The position numbers and the translations under genes were made by a program. A stretch of DNA of 64,000 nt from Nitrospira sp. KM1 (GTDB lineage: Bacteria; Nitrospirota; Nitrospiria; Nitrospirales; Nitrospiraceae), in assembly GCF_011405515.1 (NCBI RefSeq), contig NZ_AP022671.1, positions 3,782,001 through 3,846,000 on the forward strand. The letters run 5' to 3'. Below, piece after piece: positions 28,807 through 35,597 of this stretch. A model generated the notes under the pieces. That model searched no databases and was not told where the DNA came from. It saw nothing but the letters and a program-made list of their open reading frames with translations. How positions within the stretch are numbered: position 1 is the first letter of the stretch; each line of letters starts with the position of its first letter.

Positions 28807-29535
28807 CTATTTGACCAGCCAGACGCGATAGGTCTTGGCTATGGTAGGACGGGTCACCTTCAAGACACCTTCGGCGCCCGGGTTCATGACATCTGAGCCG
28901 TTGGGAGTCAGCCGTGCGGGAAACCGTTCGGTTTTGATTAAGAAGCCCTGCGCATCGTAGAAGTCCACCATGATATCGGCTGATTCACGCAACCCTCCGT
29001 CATAGTTGGTGCTCAACCAATCCAGTCGCTTGAGGGCTTGGTACTGAATGGCCAATAGATTCGGCCCCTCTTCACGCACCGCGACGATTTTCAGGACTCG
29101 GTTCTGATCGATGGCATCGGATGGAGGCGGCCCGCCAGCCAGCTGTGTCCGGATGACCCGCACACTATCCTCGGTCGGCAGGTATCCCTTGACCCGACAC
29201 GTGATGAGGCGGCCTTTTTCGGTCTGTTCGACAATCTGGCCGTCTTGCACTTGGTTGGCTGCGAGTGAATAGGCCAGATCCCTGAGAATCGGCGAATCAA
29301 CGATGGCCGCGGTTTGATCCTTATAGAGAGGAGAGTTAATGACGGCTTGTCGCCAGGCCTCACGGCAGGCGAGATCTCTGGCCCGGTCCTTCGGCTCGAA
29401 TTCGTGCGAGGCGTAACGGTAATCGCCAGAAATTTCTATTCGCCCGTTTGGCGCGTCCGCACTATGTCCAACGACAGGGAGGGAAATGAATGTTGCCAAT
29501 GTTAAGACCACGAATTGAGCCCGTCGGGTGAACAT
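28807..29535 (-). CDS. Secreted FlgT/LPP20-like hypothetical protein
   Basis: 242 residues from ATG 29535, with GGAGAGG upstream on the minus strand; an in-frame longer reading to 29586 is possible. A signal peptide (MFTRRAQFVVLTLATFISLPVVGHSAD) is followed by GRIEISGDYRYASHE and DLACREAWRQAVINS. That beta-alpha pattern is like the N-terminal domain shared by FlgT and LPP20-type proteins, in which a helix carries A.R.A...A. The C-terminal half has several beta strands (LDWLSTNYDGGL, MVDFYDAQGFLIKTERFPARLTPNG). It is the only minus-strand gene here. A role in the cell envelope is likely but not proven. Confidence 0.6.
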   Translation of the reverse strand: MFTRRAQFVVLTLATFISLPVVGHSADAPNGRIEISGDYRYASHEFEPKDRARDLACREAWRQAVINSPLYKDQTAAIVDSPILRDLAYSLAANQVQDGQIVEQTEKGRLITCRVKGYLPTEDSVRVIRTQLAGGPPPSDAIDQNRVLKIVAVREEGPNLLAIQYQALKRLDWLSTNYDGGLRESADIMVDFYDAQGFLIKTERFPARLTPNGSDVMNPGAEGVLKVTRPTIAKTYRVWLVK

Positions 29536-29741
29536 GGACCTCTCCTTCTGTTGATGCGGTTGGTCGGGCCACCATGGGGGGTGCATCTGGATGCTACCAC
29601 GCGGAGAAAATGGTCACAATGGCGGTGGCGGCGCAGGAGACGGATGTTCATACTTCCGAGATCTCTTGAGTCTCCTTCCGCAAGGGTTGAAGCCTAAGTC
29701 TAGGGGTGAATCCTCGAAGACTTTCTCACTGTAGTTCCCCA

Positions 29742-29758
29742 TTTGGTCTCGGACCAAA
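29742..29758. promoter_or_regulatory. Inverted repeat TTTGGTC/GACCAAA
   Basis: TTTGGTC at 29742-29748 and GACCAAA at 29752-29758 are perfect complements around TCG. Operator-like, upstream of the TonB cassette. The cognate regulator is unknown. Confidence 0.4.
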
Positions 29759-29857
29759 CCAATCTCTTCTCAATTAGAAAGAAACATAGAACGTATATTC
29801 AAATCACCTTTAAATTGCGGTCTGGCATCCATTGACAGATGCCGATAAAAACATGTA

Positions 29858-29874
29858 TTGATAACAGTTATCAA
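29858..29874. promoter_or_regulatory. 17-bp palindrome, Fur-box-like operator
   Basis: TTGATAACAGTTATCAA is a perfect palindrome about a central A. It shares the GATAA...TTATC arms of Fur-type boxes but is shorter than the 19-bp consensus. A repressor sensing metal would fit its place ahead of the TonB and sigma genes. Confidence 0.45.
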
Positions 29875-30107
29875 ATTCACGCGATAGCCGGATGTCCCTA
29901 GCCATTACTAGGGACGTATGGCAAGAGGCCAGAGCACTTTTAAGTCCAAAGGCCAAGACCCATGACTCCAGCGGTACTTTCTGGGGGCTAATGCATAGTG
30001 CAACGAACGGTTCGGGATATTCCACTCCGTCGCATTGTGAACAGAGGAGAGGCAGCCGAGAAGTCGAAAAATTCGAATCGGATCCGCGGAACGGCACGGA
30101 TACCAAG

Positions 30108-30986
30108 GTGAAATCCTGCAAGCGGGCTCCGAGGTCCTACAAACGCACCATTGCACTTGGATGGAGCGTCTCCGCGTTGGTGCATGTGTTTGCTGCAGTG
30201 ACAGCAGCGTTTCTGGGCTTGTATACCGCGTCGAAGCAGGCAGATATCCGGAGTGAGCCGTTTCGCTGGGAAGTCTCCCTCATAGCTGCCCCCCAGCAGA
30301 CGACGATGGTAGCGGAGGGCGCGCAGGCGCAGGTCAATGCACCAATGGCTGAAACGGATCGTCAGAGCATGCCCGACGATCGAGTCATGAAACACGTGGC
30401 GGAATATTCAGATCAAGCGGCTGAAACGGATTTGAGCGAGGCCATCGCACCTCCTGTCGTGGCCAGCCTGAGTTCTTCGGCCGTTCCCCGGGTTGACCAG
30501 GTGATCACAGAGCCTGACTCGGTTACACCCTCCACCGCGATGACCGTGCCTAATCCCGCTGCTTCCTTCGAACCTCCCCCCGATATCGCCACGCCTGTCG
30601 ATGCAGAGCGTTTGCAGGTCGAGACCCAGATCGAGATTCCCAAGATCCTCCAGCGCCCCCAGGCCATGACCAGAAATCTCATCAACCGGCCTGTTCTTCC
30701 AGATTACGGTTGGTTGAGGGATACCTTGCGAAATAAGCTCGAGCGCGTGAAAGTGTATCCTCCTTCGGCGAAAGCCAGTCACGCACAAGGCCGCGTCGTT
30801 GTGCAGGTCAACATTTTGGGCGACGGCAGCATTGTGCGTTCGGAAATCGAAGAGAGCTCAGGGCATCCGGTTCTGGATCAGGCGGCATTGGACGCCCTGC
30901 GAGCGGCTTCTCCGCTAAGGCTCGTGCACCAGCTGGACGGCCACGCCGTCGTCATGTTGGTTCCGCTCAATTACCAGCTCGAGTAG
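30108..30986 (+). CDS. tonB: TonB-family energy transducer (first copy)
   Basis: About 292 residues if it starts at GTG 30108 (VKSCKRAPRSYKRTIALGWS); the frame is open from 29892, but the extra residues look random. An N-terminal anchor (ALGWSVSALVHVFAAVTAAFLGLY) is followed by a Pro/Glu-poor but extended periplasmic linker. The TonB_C domain starts near PDYGWLRDTLRNKLERVKVYPP and ends VMLVPLNYQLE, with the conserved YP, GxVxVxVxIxxDGxI and SSGHPVLDQAALDAL elements. It passes energy from ExbB/ExbD to receptors. A second TonB lies at 33529-34509 with a similar C-terminal domain. The sigma gene starts 5 bases later. Confidence 0.8.
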   Translation: MKSCKRAPRSYKRTIALGWSVSALVHVFAAVTAAFLGLYTASKQADIRSEPFRWEVSLIAAPQQTTMVAEGAQAQVNAPMAETDRQSMPDDRVMKHVAEYSDQAAETDLSEAIAPPVVASLSSSAVPRVDQVITEPDSVTPSTAMTVPNPAASFEPPPDIATPVDAERLQVETQIEIPKILQRPQAMTRNLINRPVLPDYGWLRDTLRNKLERVKVYPPSAKASHAQGRVVVQVNILGDGSIVRSEIEESSGHPVLDQAALDALRAASPLRLVHQLDGHAVVMLVPLNYQLE

Positions 30987-30991
30987 CCACG

Positions 30992-31510
30992 ATGCATGAC
31001 CAGCGCCTCGCGCTCGAAACTTCGCTGTTCCATCAATACTACGGTGAGCTGCTTCGTTTCCTGACGGTACGATTAGGGTGCCGGGATCAGGCGGCGGATG
31101 TCGTGCAGGACACGTTTCTCAGGGTCCGAAATGTAAAAGATCTCGCGGGCGTGACGCAGCCGAGGGCATTCCTATACAAGACCGCCCTCAATCTGACGGT
31201 CGATGTGTTCCGGAGGCGGAAAATCCGCACGGAACGGACCACACATCTGGACGAGACGGTGGACCTCCCGTCATCATTGCCCCGCCAAGACGACGTCATC
31301 GATGCGAAACAGCGAGTCAGACTGCTCCATGACGCGATTGCCGAACTGCCTCCAAAATGCCGAGAGGTGTTTCTTTTACACAAGTTTATGTTTCTTCCTC
31401 ATTCTGACATCGCGGAACGACTGGGGATCTCTCGGAACATGGTGGAAAAGCATGTGATAAAGGCGATGGCCCATTGCCGGAGGCGTGTCGAGGGTCATGA
31501 AGAGTCATAG
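30992..31510 (+). CDS. ECF RNA polymerase sigma factor, FecI-like (cassette 1)
   Basis: 172 residues. Region 2 spans about residues 12-78 (FHQYYGELLRFLTVRLGCRDQAADVVQDTFLRVR, then PRAFLYKTALNLTVDVFRRRK). Region 4 spans about 110-165 (AIAELPPKCREVFLLHKFMFLPHSDIAERLGISRNMVEKHVIKAM) with a helix-turn-helix. FecI-type factors are held by FecR and released when a receptor is occupied. The gene follows the first TonB by 5 bases and precedes fecR by 115 bases. Confidence 0.9.
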   Translation: MHDQRLALETSLFHQYYGELLRFLTVRLGCRDQAADVVQDTFLRVRNVKDLAGVTQPRAFLYKTALNLTVDVFRRRKIRTERTTHLDETVDLPSSLPRQDDVIDAKQRVRLLHDAIAELPPKCREVFLLHKFMFLPHSDIAERLGISRNMVEKHVIKAMAHCRRRVEGHEES

Positions 31511-31625
31511 GGCCAATAAGGCTCTTGAATTTGAATCCCGTATGACCTCAGGATGGACACCGTTCATGCGTCACATTCGCAAGGAATGGACTGACGAGGA
31601 CGGACGAACTGCGGATTGCCGGTAG

Positions 31626-32657
31626 ATGCGCATGACCTCACTACCCACGAATTCCAGTCATCAGAATTCTGCAGCCGAAGAGGCTCTCGAATGGTTTGCC
31701 CGTTTGAAGTCGGGCGATGCGACGCAGGCTGAGCGAACGCGTTTTCAATCGTGGCTCGCGGTCGATATTGGACGTAAGCGGGAATTTGACAAGCTTTCGG
31801 GGCTATGGGCAGACCTGGACGCGACCAGGCCTCTTTTCGCAGAGGAACTCGTTCGCATCGCAAGCTGTCGCGAGCATTCAGATCGAGAGCGGGCGGGGCG
31901 CCGATTTGGACGGAGAACCGCCTGGATATCGGCAGTCGCTGCTTGTCTCGGATTGGTCATCATGGGCGGATGGTATTTCATGCAACCGGAGACCGCCTCG
32001 TTCCGGACGGCCAAGGGAGAGCAGCGGACCATCACGCTTGCCGACGGATCCTCGGTGATGCTCAATACCGATACCATCGTCGATGCGGAACTATCCCGCA
32101 GCCGGAGATCTCTTATTCTGCATCGAGGAGAGGCTCTCTTTACGGTATCCCACGAACGGGACCGCCCATTTGAAGTGCAGGCGGGTCTTCGTGTCATCCG
32201 CGATGTGGGGACCAAGTTTGCTGTTCGCCGAGATGCGGACAATGTGACGGTCGCGGTCATTGAGGGGGCGGTCGAAGTCCAGGGTGACAAGGACGGGAAA
32301 GGGCCTGGTTGGCGACTGTTGACTGCCGGGGAACAAGTATCGTATGACCGAGGGGACCCTCTGTCCCCGGTCGGGGAAATGTCCGGTTCTGTCGCAACGG
32401 CGTGGACAAAAGGCAAGGTGTCGTTCGAGGACCGCTCCCTCGGGGAGGTCGTCCGGGAATTCAGTCGGTATCACGAAGGGGAGGTTCGCATCCTCGATCC
32501 GAAACTCGCAGACCTCAAAGTCAGCGGAGTATTTGGGATAAACGAGCGGCTGGGGTTCTTCAAGGCTCTTGAAAGTGTCGTGCCCGTTACAGTCGTTCAA
32601 GCCGGTAAGGGTTTATTCATTTTGGAGGGGCGGAAGAATTCTCCTCACGAACGGTGA
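31626..32657 (+). CDS. FecR-family sigma regulator (cassette 1)
   Basis: 343 residues. The cytoplasmic N-terminal DUF4880 part (AAEEALEWFARLKSGDATQAERTRFQSWLA) binds the sigma factor. One TM segment lies near residues 97-115 (WISAVAACLGLVIMGGWYF). The periplasmic FecR domain then shows the usual motifs AKGEQRTITLADGSSVMLNTDT, RGEALFTVSHERDRPFEVQAG and RDVGTKFAVRRD. The C-terminal STN-like part (LKVSGVFGINERLGFFKALESVVPV) contacts the receptor signalling domain. Start ATG 31626 or 31632. The candidate ECF promoter for the downstream genes overlaps its stop codon. Confidence 0.9.
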   Translation: MRMTSLPTNSSHQNSAAEEALEWFARLKSGDATQAERTRFQSWLAVDIGRKREFDKLSGLWADLDATRPLFAEELVRIASCREHSDRERAGRRFGRRTAWISAVAACLGLVIMGGWYFMQPETASFRTAKGEQRTITLADGSSVMLNTDTIVDAELSRSRRSLILHRGEALFTVSHERDRPFEVQAGLRVIRDVGTKFAVRRDADNVTVAVIEGAVEVQGDKDGKGPGWRLLTAGEQVSYDRGDPLSPVGEMSGSVATAWTKGKVSFEDRSLGEVVREFSRYHEGEVRILDPKLADLKVSGVFGINERLGFFKALESVVPVTVVQAGKGLFILEGRKNSPHER

Positions 32658-32680
32658 GGGATTTCCTGTCTCATTCGTCT
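32653..32680 (+). promoter_or_regulatory. Candidate ECF (FecI-type) promoter before exbB
   Basis: GGTGAGGGATTT at 32653-32664 and GTCT at 32677-32680, 24 bases between element starts. The same pair occurs before the receptor genes of four other cassettes, always on the + strand and between fecR and the receptor. Confidence 0.6.
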
Positions 32681-32742
32681 CATAAAAATGAGATGCCGGG
32701 ACGGCCTAGCGTCCCTTTGTCATCTCGAAAGGTGAAGTTGCC

Positions 32743-33168
32743 GTGGATTCGTTAAAACATTTAGTGGATTACGGGGTGATCGGACTGCTAATCGTCCTGA
32801 GCCTATGGGCGCTGGCTGTGGCGATCGAACGCTGGCTCTATTATCGGCGGGTGTCTCCGACGGAATTCCCCAACATTCAGACCTTGGAAATTGCCTTGAC
32901 CAGGCGGCTGGTCATTATTGGCACGGTCGCGGCCAATGCTCCCTACATTGGATTATTGGGGACAGTGCTCGGTATCATGCTGACCTTTCATACTATGGGG
33001 ACCTCCGGGACGATGGCTGTCAGTACGATCATGGTCGGCCTCAGCCTGGCTCTCAAGGCGACCGCGGTGGGATTGCTCGTTGCGATTCCCTGCGTGGTGT
33101 TGAATAATATCCTCCGCCGACGAGTGATGGAATTGCTCACGCTCTATAAGGTTCAGCATGGAGCGTGA
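32743..33168 (+). CDS. exbB: ExbB/TolQ-type proton channel subunit (short)
   Basis: 141 residues from GTG 32743 (GAAAGGTG upstream). It has three TM segments: YGVIGLLIVLSLWALAVAIE, RLVIIGTVAANAPYIGLLGTVLGIMLTF and MVGLSLALKATAVGLLVAIPCVVLNNI. The GTVLGI and T-rich lumen motif (ALKATAVGLLVAIP) are the MotA/TolQ/ExbB signature. ExbB is usually about 210-240 residues, so this is a short form lacking most of the cytoplasmic loop. It powers TonB together with ExbD, which overlaps it by 11 bases. Confidence 0.9.
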   Translation: MDSLKHLVDYGVIGLLIVLSLWALAVAIERWLYYRRVSPTEFPNIQTLEIALTRRLVIIGTVAANAPYIGLLGTVLGIMLTFHTMGTSGTMAVSTIMVGLSLALKATAVGLLVAIPCVVLNNILRRRVMELLTLYKVQHGA

Positions 33169-33532
33169 GCTGAACGAGATCAACGTCATCCCGTTGGTTG
33201 ACGTGATGCTGGTGTTGCTGGTCATTGTCCTGACCACGGCCACGTTCATTTCCACCGGTCAGGTTCCTGTCGAACTGGCAAAGGCCAAGGAAGCCAGCGA
33301 TCACAAAGACGTTCCACTCGTCATCACTCTCACCTCCGATGGCCATCTTTTTCTCAACGATCAACCTATTGTTGAAGATGGATTAAAGGCCGTGCTGAAT
33401 CCGCACCCGCGCGAATCCGTTGTGGTCGTCAGGGCTGACCGGATAACGATACTGGAGCGTTTTGTGGGAGTGGTCGATGAAGTAAGGGGCCTGGGATTCC
33501 GGCAGGTCAGTCTGGAGGTGGTTCGATCATGA
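33158..33532 (+). CDS. exbD: ExbD biopolymer transport protein
   Basis: 124 residues. A short cytoplasmic N terminus is followed by a TM bearing the functional Asp (NVIPLVDVMLVLLVIVLTTATF), where the D in PLVDVML matches the conserved proton-carrying Asp of ExbD/TolR. A periplasmic domain (VELAKAKEASDHKDVPLVITLTSDGHLFLNDQPI) follows. The start overlaps exbB by 11 bases and the stop overlaps the TonB start by 4 bases (ATGA), so the three are one operon. Confidence 0.92.
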   Translation: MERELNEINVIPLVDVMLVLLVIVLTTATFISTGQVPVELAKAKEASDHKDVPLVITLTSDGHLFLNDQPIVEDGLKAVLNPHPRESVVVVRADRITILERFVGVVDEVRGLGFRQVSLEVVRS

Positions 33533-34509
33533 CCGCCATAGAATTCAATCGATTCACGAACGGGACCGGACCGCATCATGCCCACGGTTGGGGCGTCTCG
33601 TTGCTTTGCCATGCACTCGGGATTTGGTGCGCGATTTTTATCATGGCCGAGATCGATAAGCCGACGATCCCCAAGCCGTTTAATTGGGAAGTGGCCATGA
33701 TAGAACCCCCGGCCCCGGTCGAACCGACACCGGTGCAACCCACTCCTCCTCCGCCCCCGCAAGCCAAGCCCGTTCAGAAAGTCGTCGAGCCGCGTCCAGT
33801 GGAAAAACCGGTCGTGCCGGTGCAGCAACAAACCGTCGCTCCCACTCCCGTGGAAACCGTTCAACCCATCGAACAAATGACGCAAGACGTTGTCATGCCC
33901 GTTGAGACCGTCACGGAACGAGTTCCCCAGCAGGTCACTGAAACCAGGCAGGAAAGCCGTCCCCTCGTGGCTCAGACCGTGACGCCCACTCAGGAAACTC
34001 CCATCATTGAACAGACAAGCCCGGCACCCACGGTTTCTGAGTTCGTCGAACGGTCTCAACCTACGACGGTCGAATCAACGCCGCATGCCAAACGTCCTGA
34101 AGTGGTGGAGCACAATGCCCCGCCGGTCATGGATGCGCCGGCAGTGGTAGAAAAATCCGCTCCGGCAATCGAACATCGTTCCGTAGAACATCGCCAGGTG
34201 CACGTTCGTCAGACGCAGGCCGATTATGGCTGGCTGAGGAGCCTGTTGTATGGACGCATCGAGCAGCTCAAACGATATCCGACCATCGCCAAGTCCAATC
34301 ATTGGGAAGGCAAGGTCGTGATCCAAGCGGTGATTCGAGAGGATGGAACGGTTCTGGGGGTTCGAATCGCGGAAAGTTCCGGACGGTCCGTGCTCGATCA
34401 AGAGGCGCTTGCCGTCATGCAGAAGCTGTCGCCGCTGAAGCTGCCGCATCCGCTTGGCGCCAAGCAGATGACGATTCTCGTTCCGATCAGCTATCGGTTG
34501 GATGGGTAA
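33529..34509 (+). CDS. tonB: TonB-family energy transducer (second copy)
   Basis: 326 residues. TM anchor near residues 20-40 (GVSLLCHALGIWCAIFIMAEI). A long Pro/Val/Glu-rich linker (about 55-210, with PVEPTPVQPTPPPPPQAKPV) spans the periplasm. The C-terminal TonB domain (ADYGWLRSLLYGRIEQLKRYPTIAKSNHWEGKVVIQAVIREDGTVLGVRIAESSGR, ending LVPISYRLDG) is clear. The linker is longer than in the first TonB of this cluster. It is translationally coupled to exbD and forms the energising motor for the receptor at 35598 and probably the others. Confidence 0.92.
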   Translation: MTAIEFNRFTNGTGPHHAHGWGVSLLCHALGIWCAIFIMAEIDKPTIPKPFNWEVAMIEPPAPVEPTPVQPTPPPPPQAKPVQKVVEPRPVEKPVVPVQQQTVAPTPVETVQPIEQMTQDVVMPVETVTERVPQQVTETRQESRPLVAQTVTPTQETPIIEQTSPAPTVSEFVERSQPTTVESTPHAKRPEVVEHNAPPVMDAPAVVEKSAPAIEHRSVEHRQVHVRQTQADYGWLRSLLYGRIEQLKRYPTIAKSNHWEGKVVIQAVIREDGTVLGVRIAESSGRSVLDQEALAVMQKLSPLKLPHPLGAKQMTILVPISYRLDG

Positions 34510-34582
34510 CCGGATGGATAACCGATGGTCGTCAATTACGAGACCGATAACCTCAGCCTGTGAACCAAAAAGGAGAAAAGGT

Positions 34583-35038
34583 ATGAATCGCCAGACGATC
34601 ATGCGTACCACGACATTGATCTCTTCGACCGTCTTTGCCATGACGATGGTGTGCCTGCTCGGCAGCCCCGCATGGGCGGAGAAGTCCGACAAAGTCTTCC
34701 ATGCCGTCGCCACCGATACCAAAGGCGTCGATACCGATGTGAAGAACGTTATTTTCTATTGGGAAGAGAAGATCAGTGAAACGGCATTCGTTCCGCACGA
34801 ACTTCGGGAAGTGCCCGTCAAGCGAGGTACTGCGACGGTCAAGATCAAGTTCGAGGGGATCAAGCACATCGATCTCAAGCCGTCAGGGAACGGAGCCCCT
34901 CCCCACGTGACCATTACACTCAACGATGGGAAGACGGGGGAATTCGTCCTCGCCATCGCGGGAAGCTTCAAGGGCCAGTCTGATTTCGGCGAGGTTGAAC
35001 TTCCTGCAGCCGAATTGAAGAAGCTCACGTTCAAGTAG
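34583..35038 (+). CDS. Secreted hypothetical protein in the TonB operon
   Basis: 151 residues from ATG 34583, with AAAAAGGAGAAAA upstream. The signal peptide ends near SPAWAEKSD. The mature part is a beta-rich domain (VFHAVATDTKGVDTDVKNVIFYWEEKI, KRGTATVKIKFEGIKHIDLKPSG, HVTITLNDGKTGEFVLAIAGSFKGQ) like a short immunoglobulin-type fold, with no cysteines. No family recognised. Its position between TonB and the receptor suggests a periplasmic helper for the system, perhaps substrate binding. A hairpin follows the stop. Confidence 0.7.
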   Translation: MNRQTIMRTTTLISSTVFAMTMVCLLGSPAWAEKSDKVFHAVATDTKGVDTDVKNVIFYWEEKISETAFVPHELREVPVKRGTATVKIKFEGIKHIDLKPSGNGAPPHVTITLNDGKTGEFVLAIAGSFKGQSDFGEVELPAAELKKLTFK

Positions 35039-35042
35039 TCCC

Positions 35043-35065
35043 TCTCGCCGGGGTCATCGGCGAGA
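35043..35065. terminator. Hairpin after the TonB operon helper gene
   Basis: TCTCGCCG at 35043-35050 pairs exactly with CGGCGAGA at 35058-35065 around a 7-base loop. No clear T-run follows, so termination would be weak or the structure may stabilise the transcript. Confidence 0.45.
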
Positions 35066-35100
35066 CATCAGTCAGTCAGTCTTGAGCCGCAGTGGCGGCT

Positions 35101-35118
35101 TCTCTCTACCCAGAGAGA
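35101..35118. repeat. Hairpin in the leader of the Com-like gene
   Basis: TCTCTCT at 35101-35107 pairs with AGAGAGA at 35112-35118 around ACCC. One of three hairpins in the stretch between the helper gene and the Com-like gene. Confidence 0.4.
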
Positions 35119-35156
35119 GCTGCCAGGGGTGTGCTGTTATCTGCGGAGACCTTAGT

Positions 35157-35176
35157 CGGTAGAATTTTTTCTACCG
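35157..35176. repeat. Hairpin with AT-rich loop in the leader of the Com-like gene
   Basis: CGGTAGA at 35157-35163 pairs with TCTACCG at 35170-35176 around ATTTTT. Its position about 110 bases before the Com-like gene could suit an RNA control element. Confidence 0.4.
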
Positions 35177-35286
35177 TGCATCAGGTTTGTTCCCGCTCAT
35201 GCGTCACACGCACCATGGACGGGTTCAGATCGACACTCGTGTGGAGGGGTGCTTCGCCTCGCATGCGGCGGAGCGCCGGAGATAAG

Positions 35287-35469
35287 GTGAGCGAAATGCG
35301 CACAAACATGGCCTCTTCGGATCTGCGGTGCCAGTGTGGGAAACTGATCGCGCGCTGGCAAGGCGGCAATCTGGTCATCAAGTGCGCTCGCTGCGCCCGC
35401 TTCATCACCATTCACCACACGGCCATTCAAGGTACACCTCCCGATCTCAATCCCGATCAACATCGGTAG
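35287..35469 (+). CDS. Com-like zinc-finger protein, 60 aa
   Basis: 60 residues from GTG 35287; ATG 35296 is also possible. The pattern LRCQCGKLIARWQGGNLVIKCARCARFI has the Cys-x-Cys and CxxC spacing and the basic linker of the Com family, best known from phage Mu, where Com binds RNA and activates mom translation. The Arg/Lys-rich character supports nucleic-acid binding. Nothing phage-like is adjacent; it sits inside a TonB/receptor operon after three hairpins, so a post-transcriptional role there is possible but unproven. Its tail (GTPPDLNPDQHR) is polar. Confidence 0.65.
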   Translation: MSEMRTNMASSDLRCQCGKLIARWQGGNLVIKCARCARFITIHHTAIQGTPPDLNPDQHR

Positions 35470-35597
35470 GTCCCGTCCTAACAACGCATCGTACACGAGG
35501 CCAACGGAACTTGCGTCCAGAGCCCATGCCCGCTGCACGCGGTCGTGGGCTCTGTTGTGTCGAGACGCGGACCGCTTAACGATAGAAGGGACTTTCC

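Larger units (their letters stand above)
29587..30107 (+). other. Intergenic region upstream of the TonB cassette
   Basis: Between a minus-strand gene and the first TonB gene. It carries two exact inverted repeats, at 29742-29758 and 29858-29874. An open frame continues into the TonB gene from 29892, but its first 70 residues look unlike TonB, so part of it may be leader. Confidence 0.5.

Noticed and set aside
29892-30107. Starting the first TonB gene at ATG 29892.
   Set aside because: The first 70 residues do not resemble TonB, and the operator-like palindrome ends just 17 bases before it.
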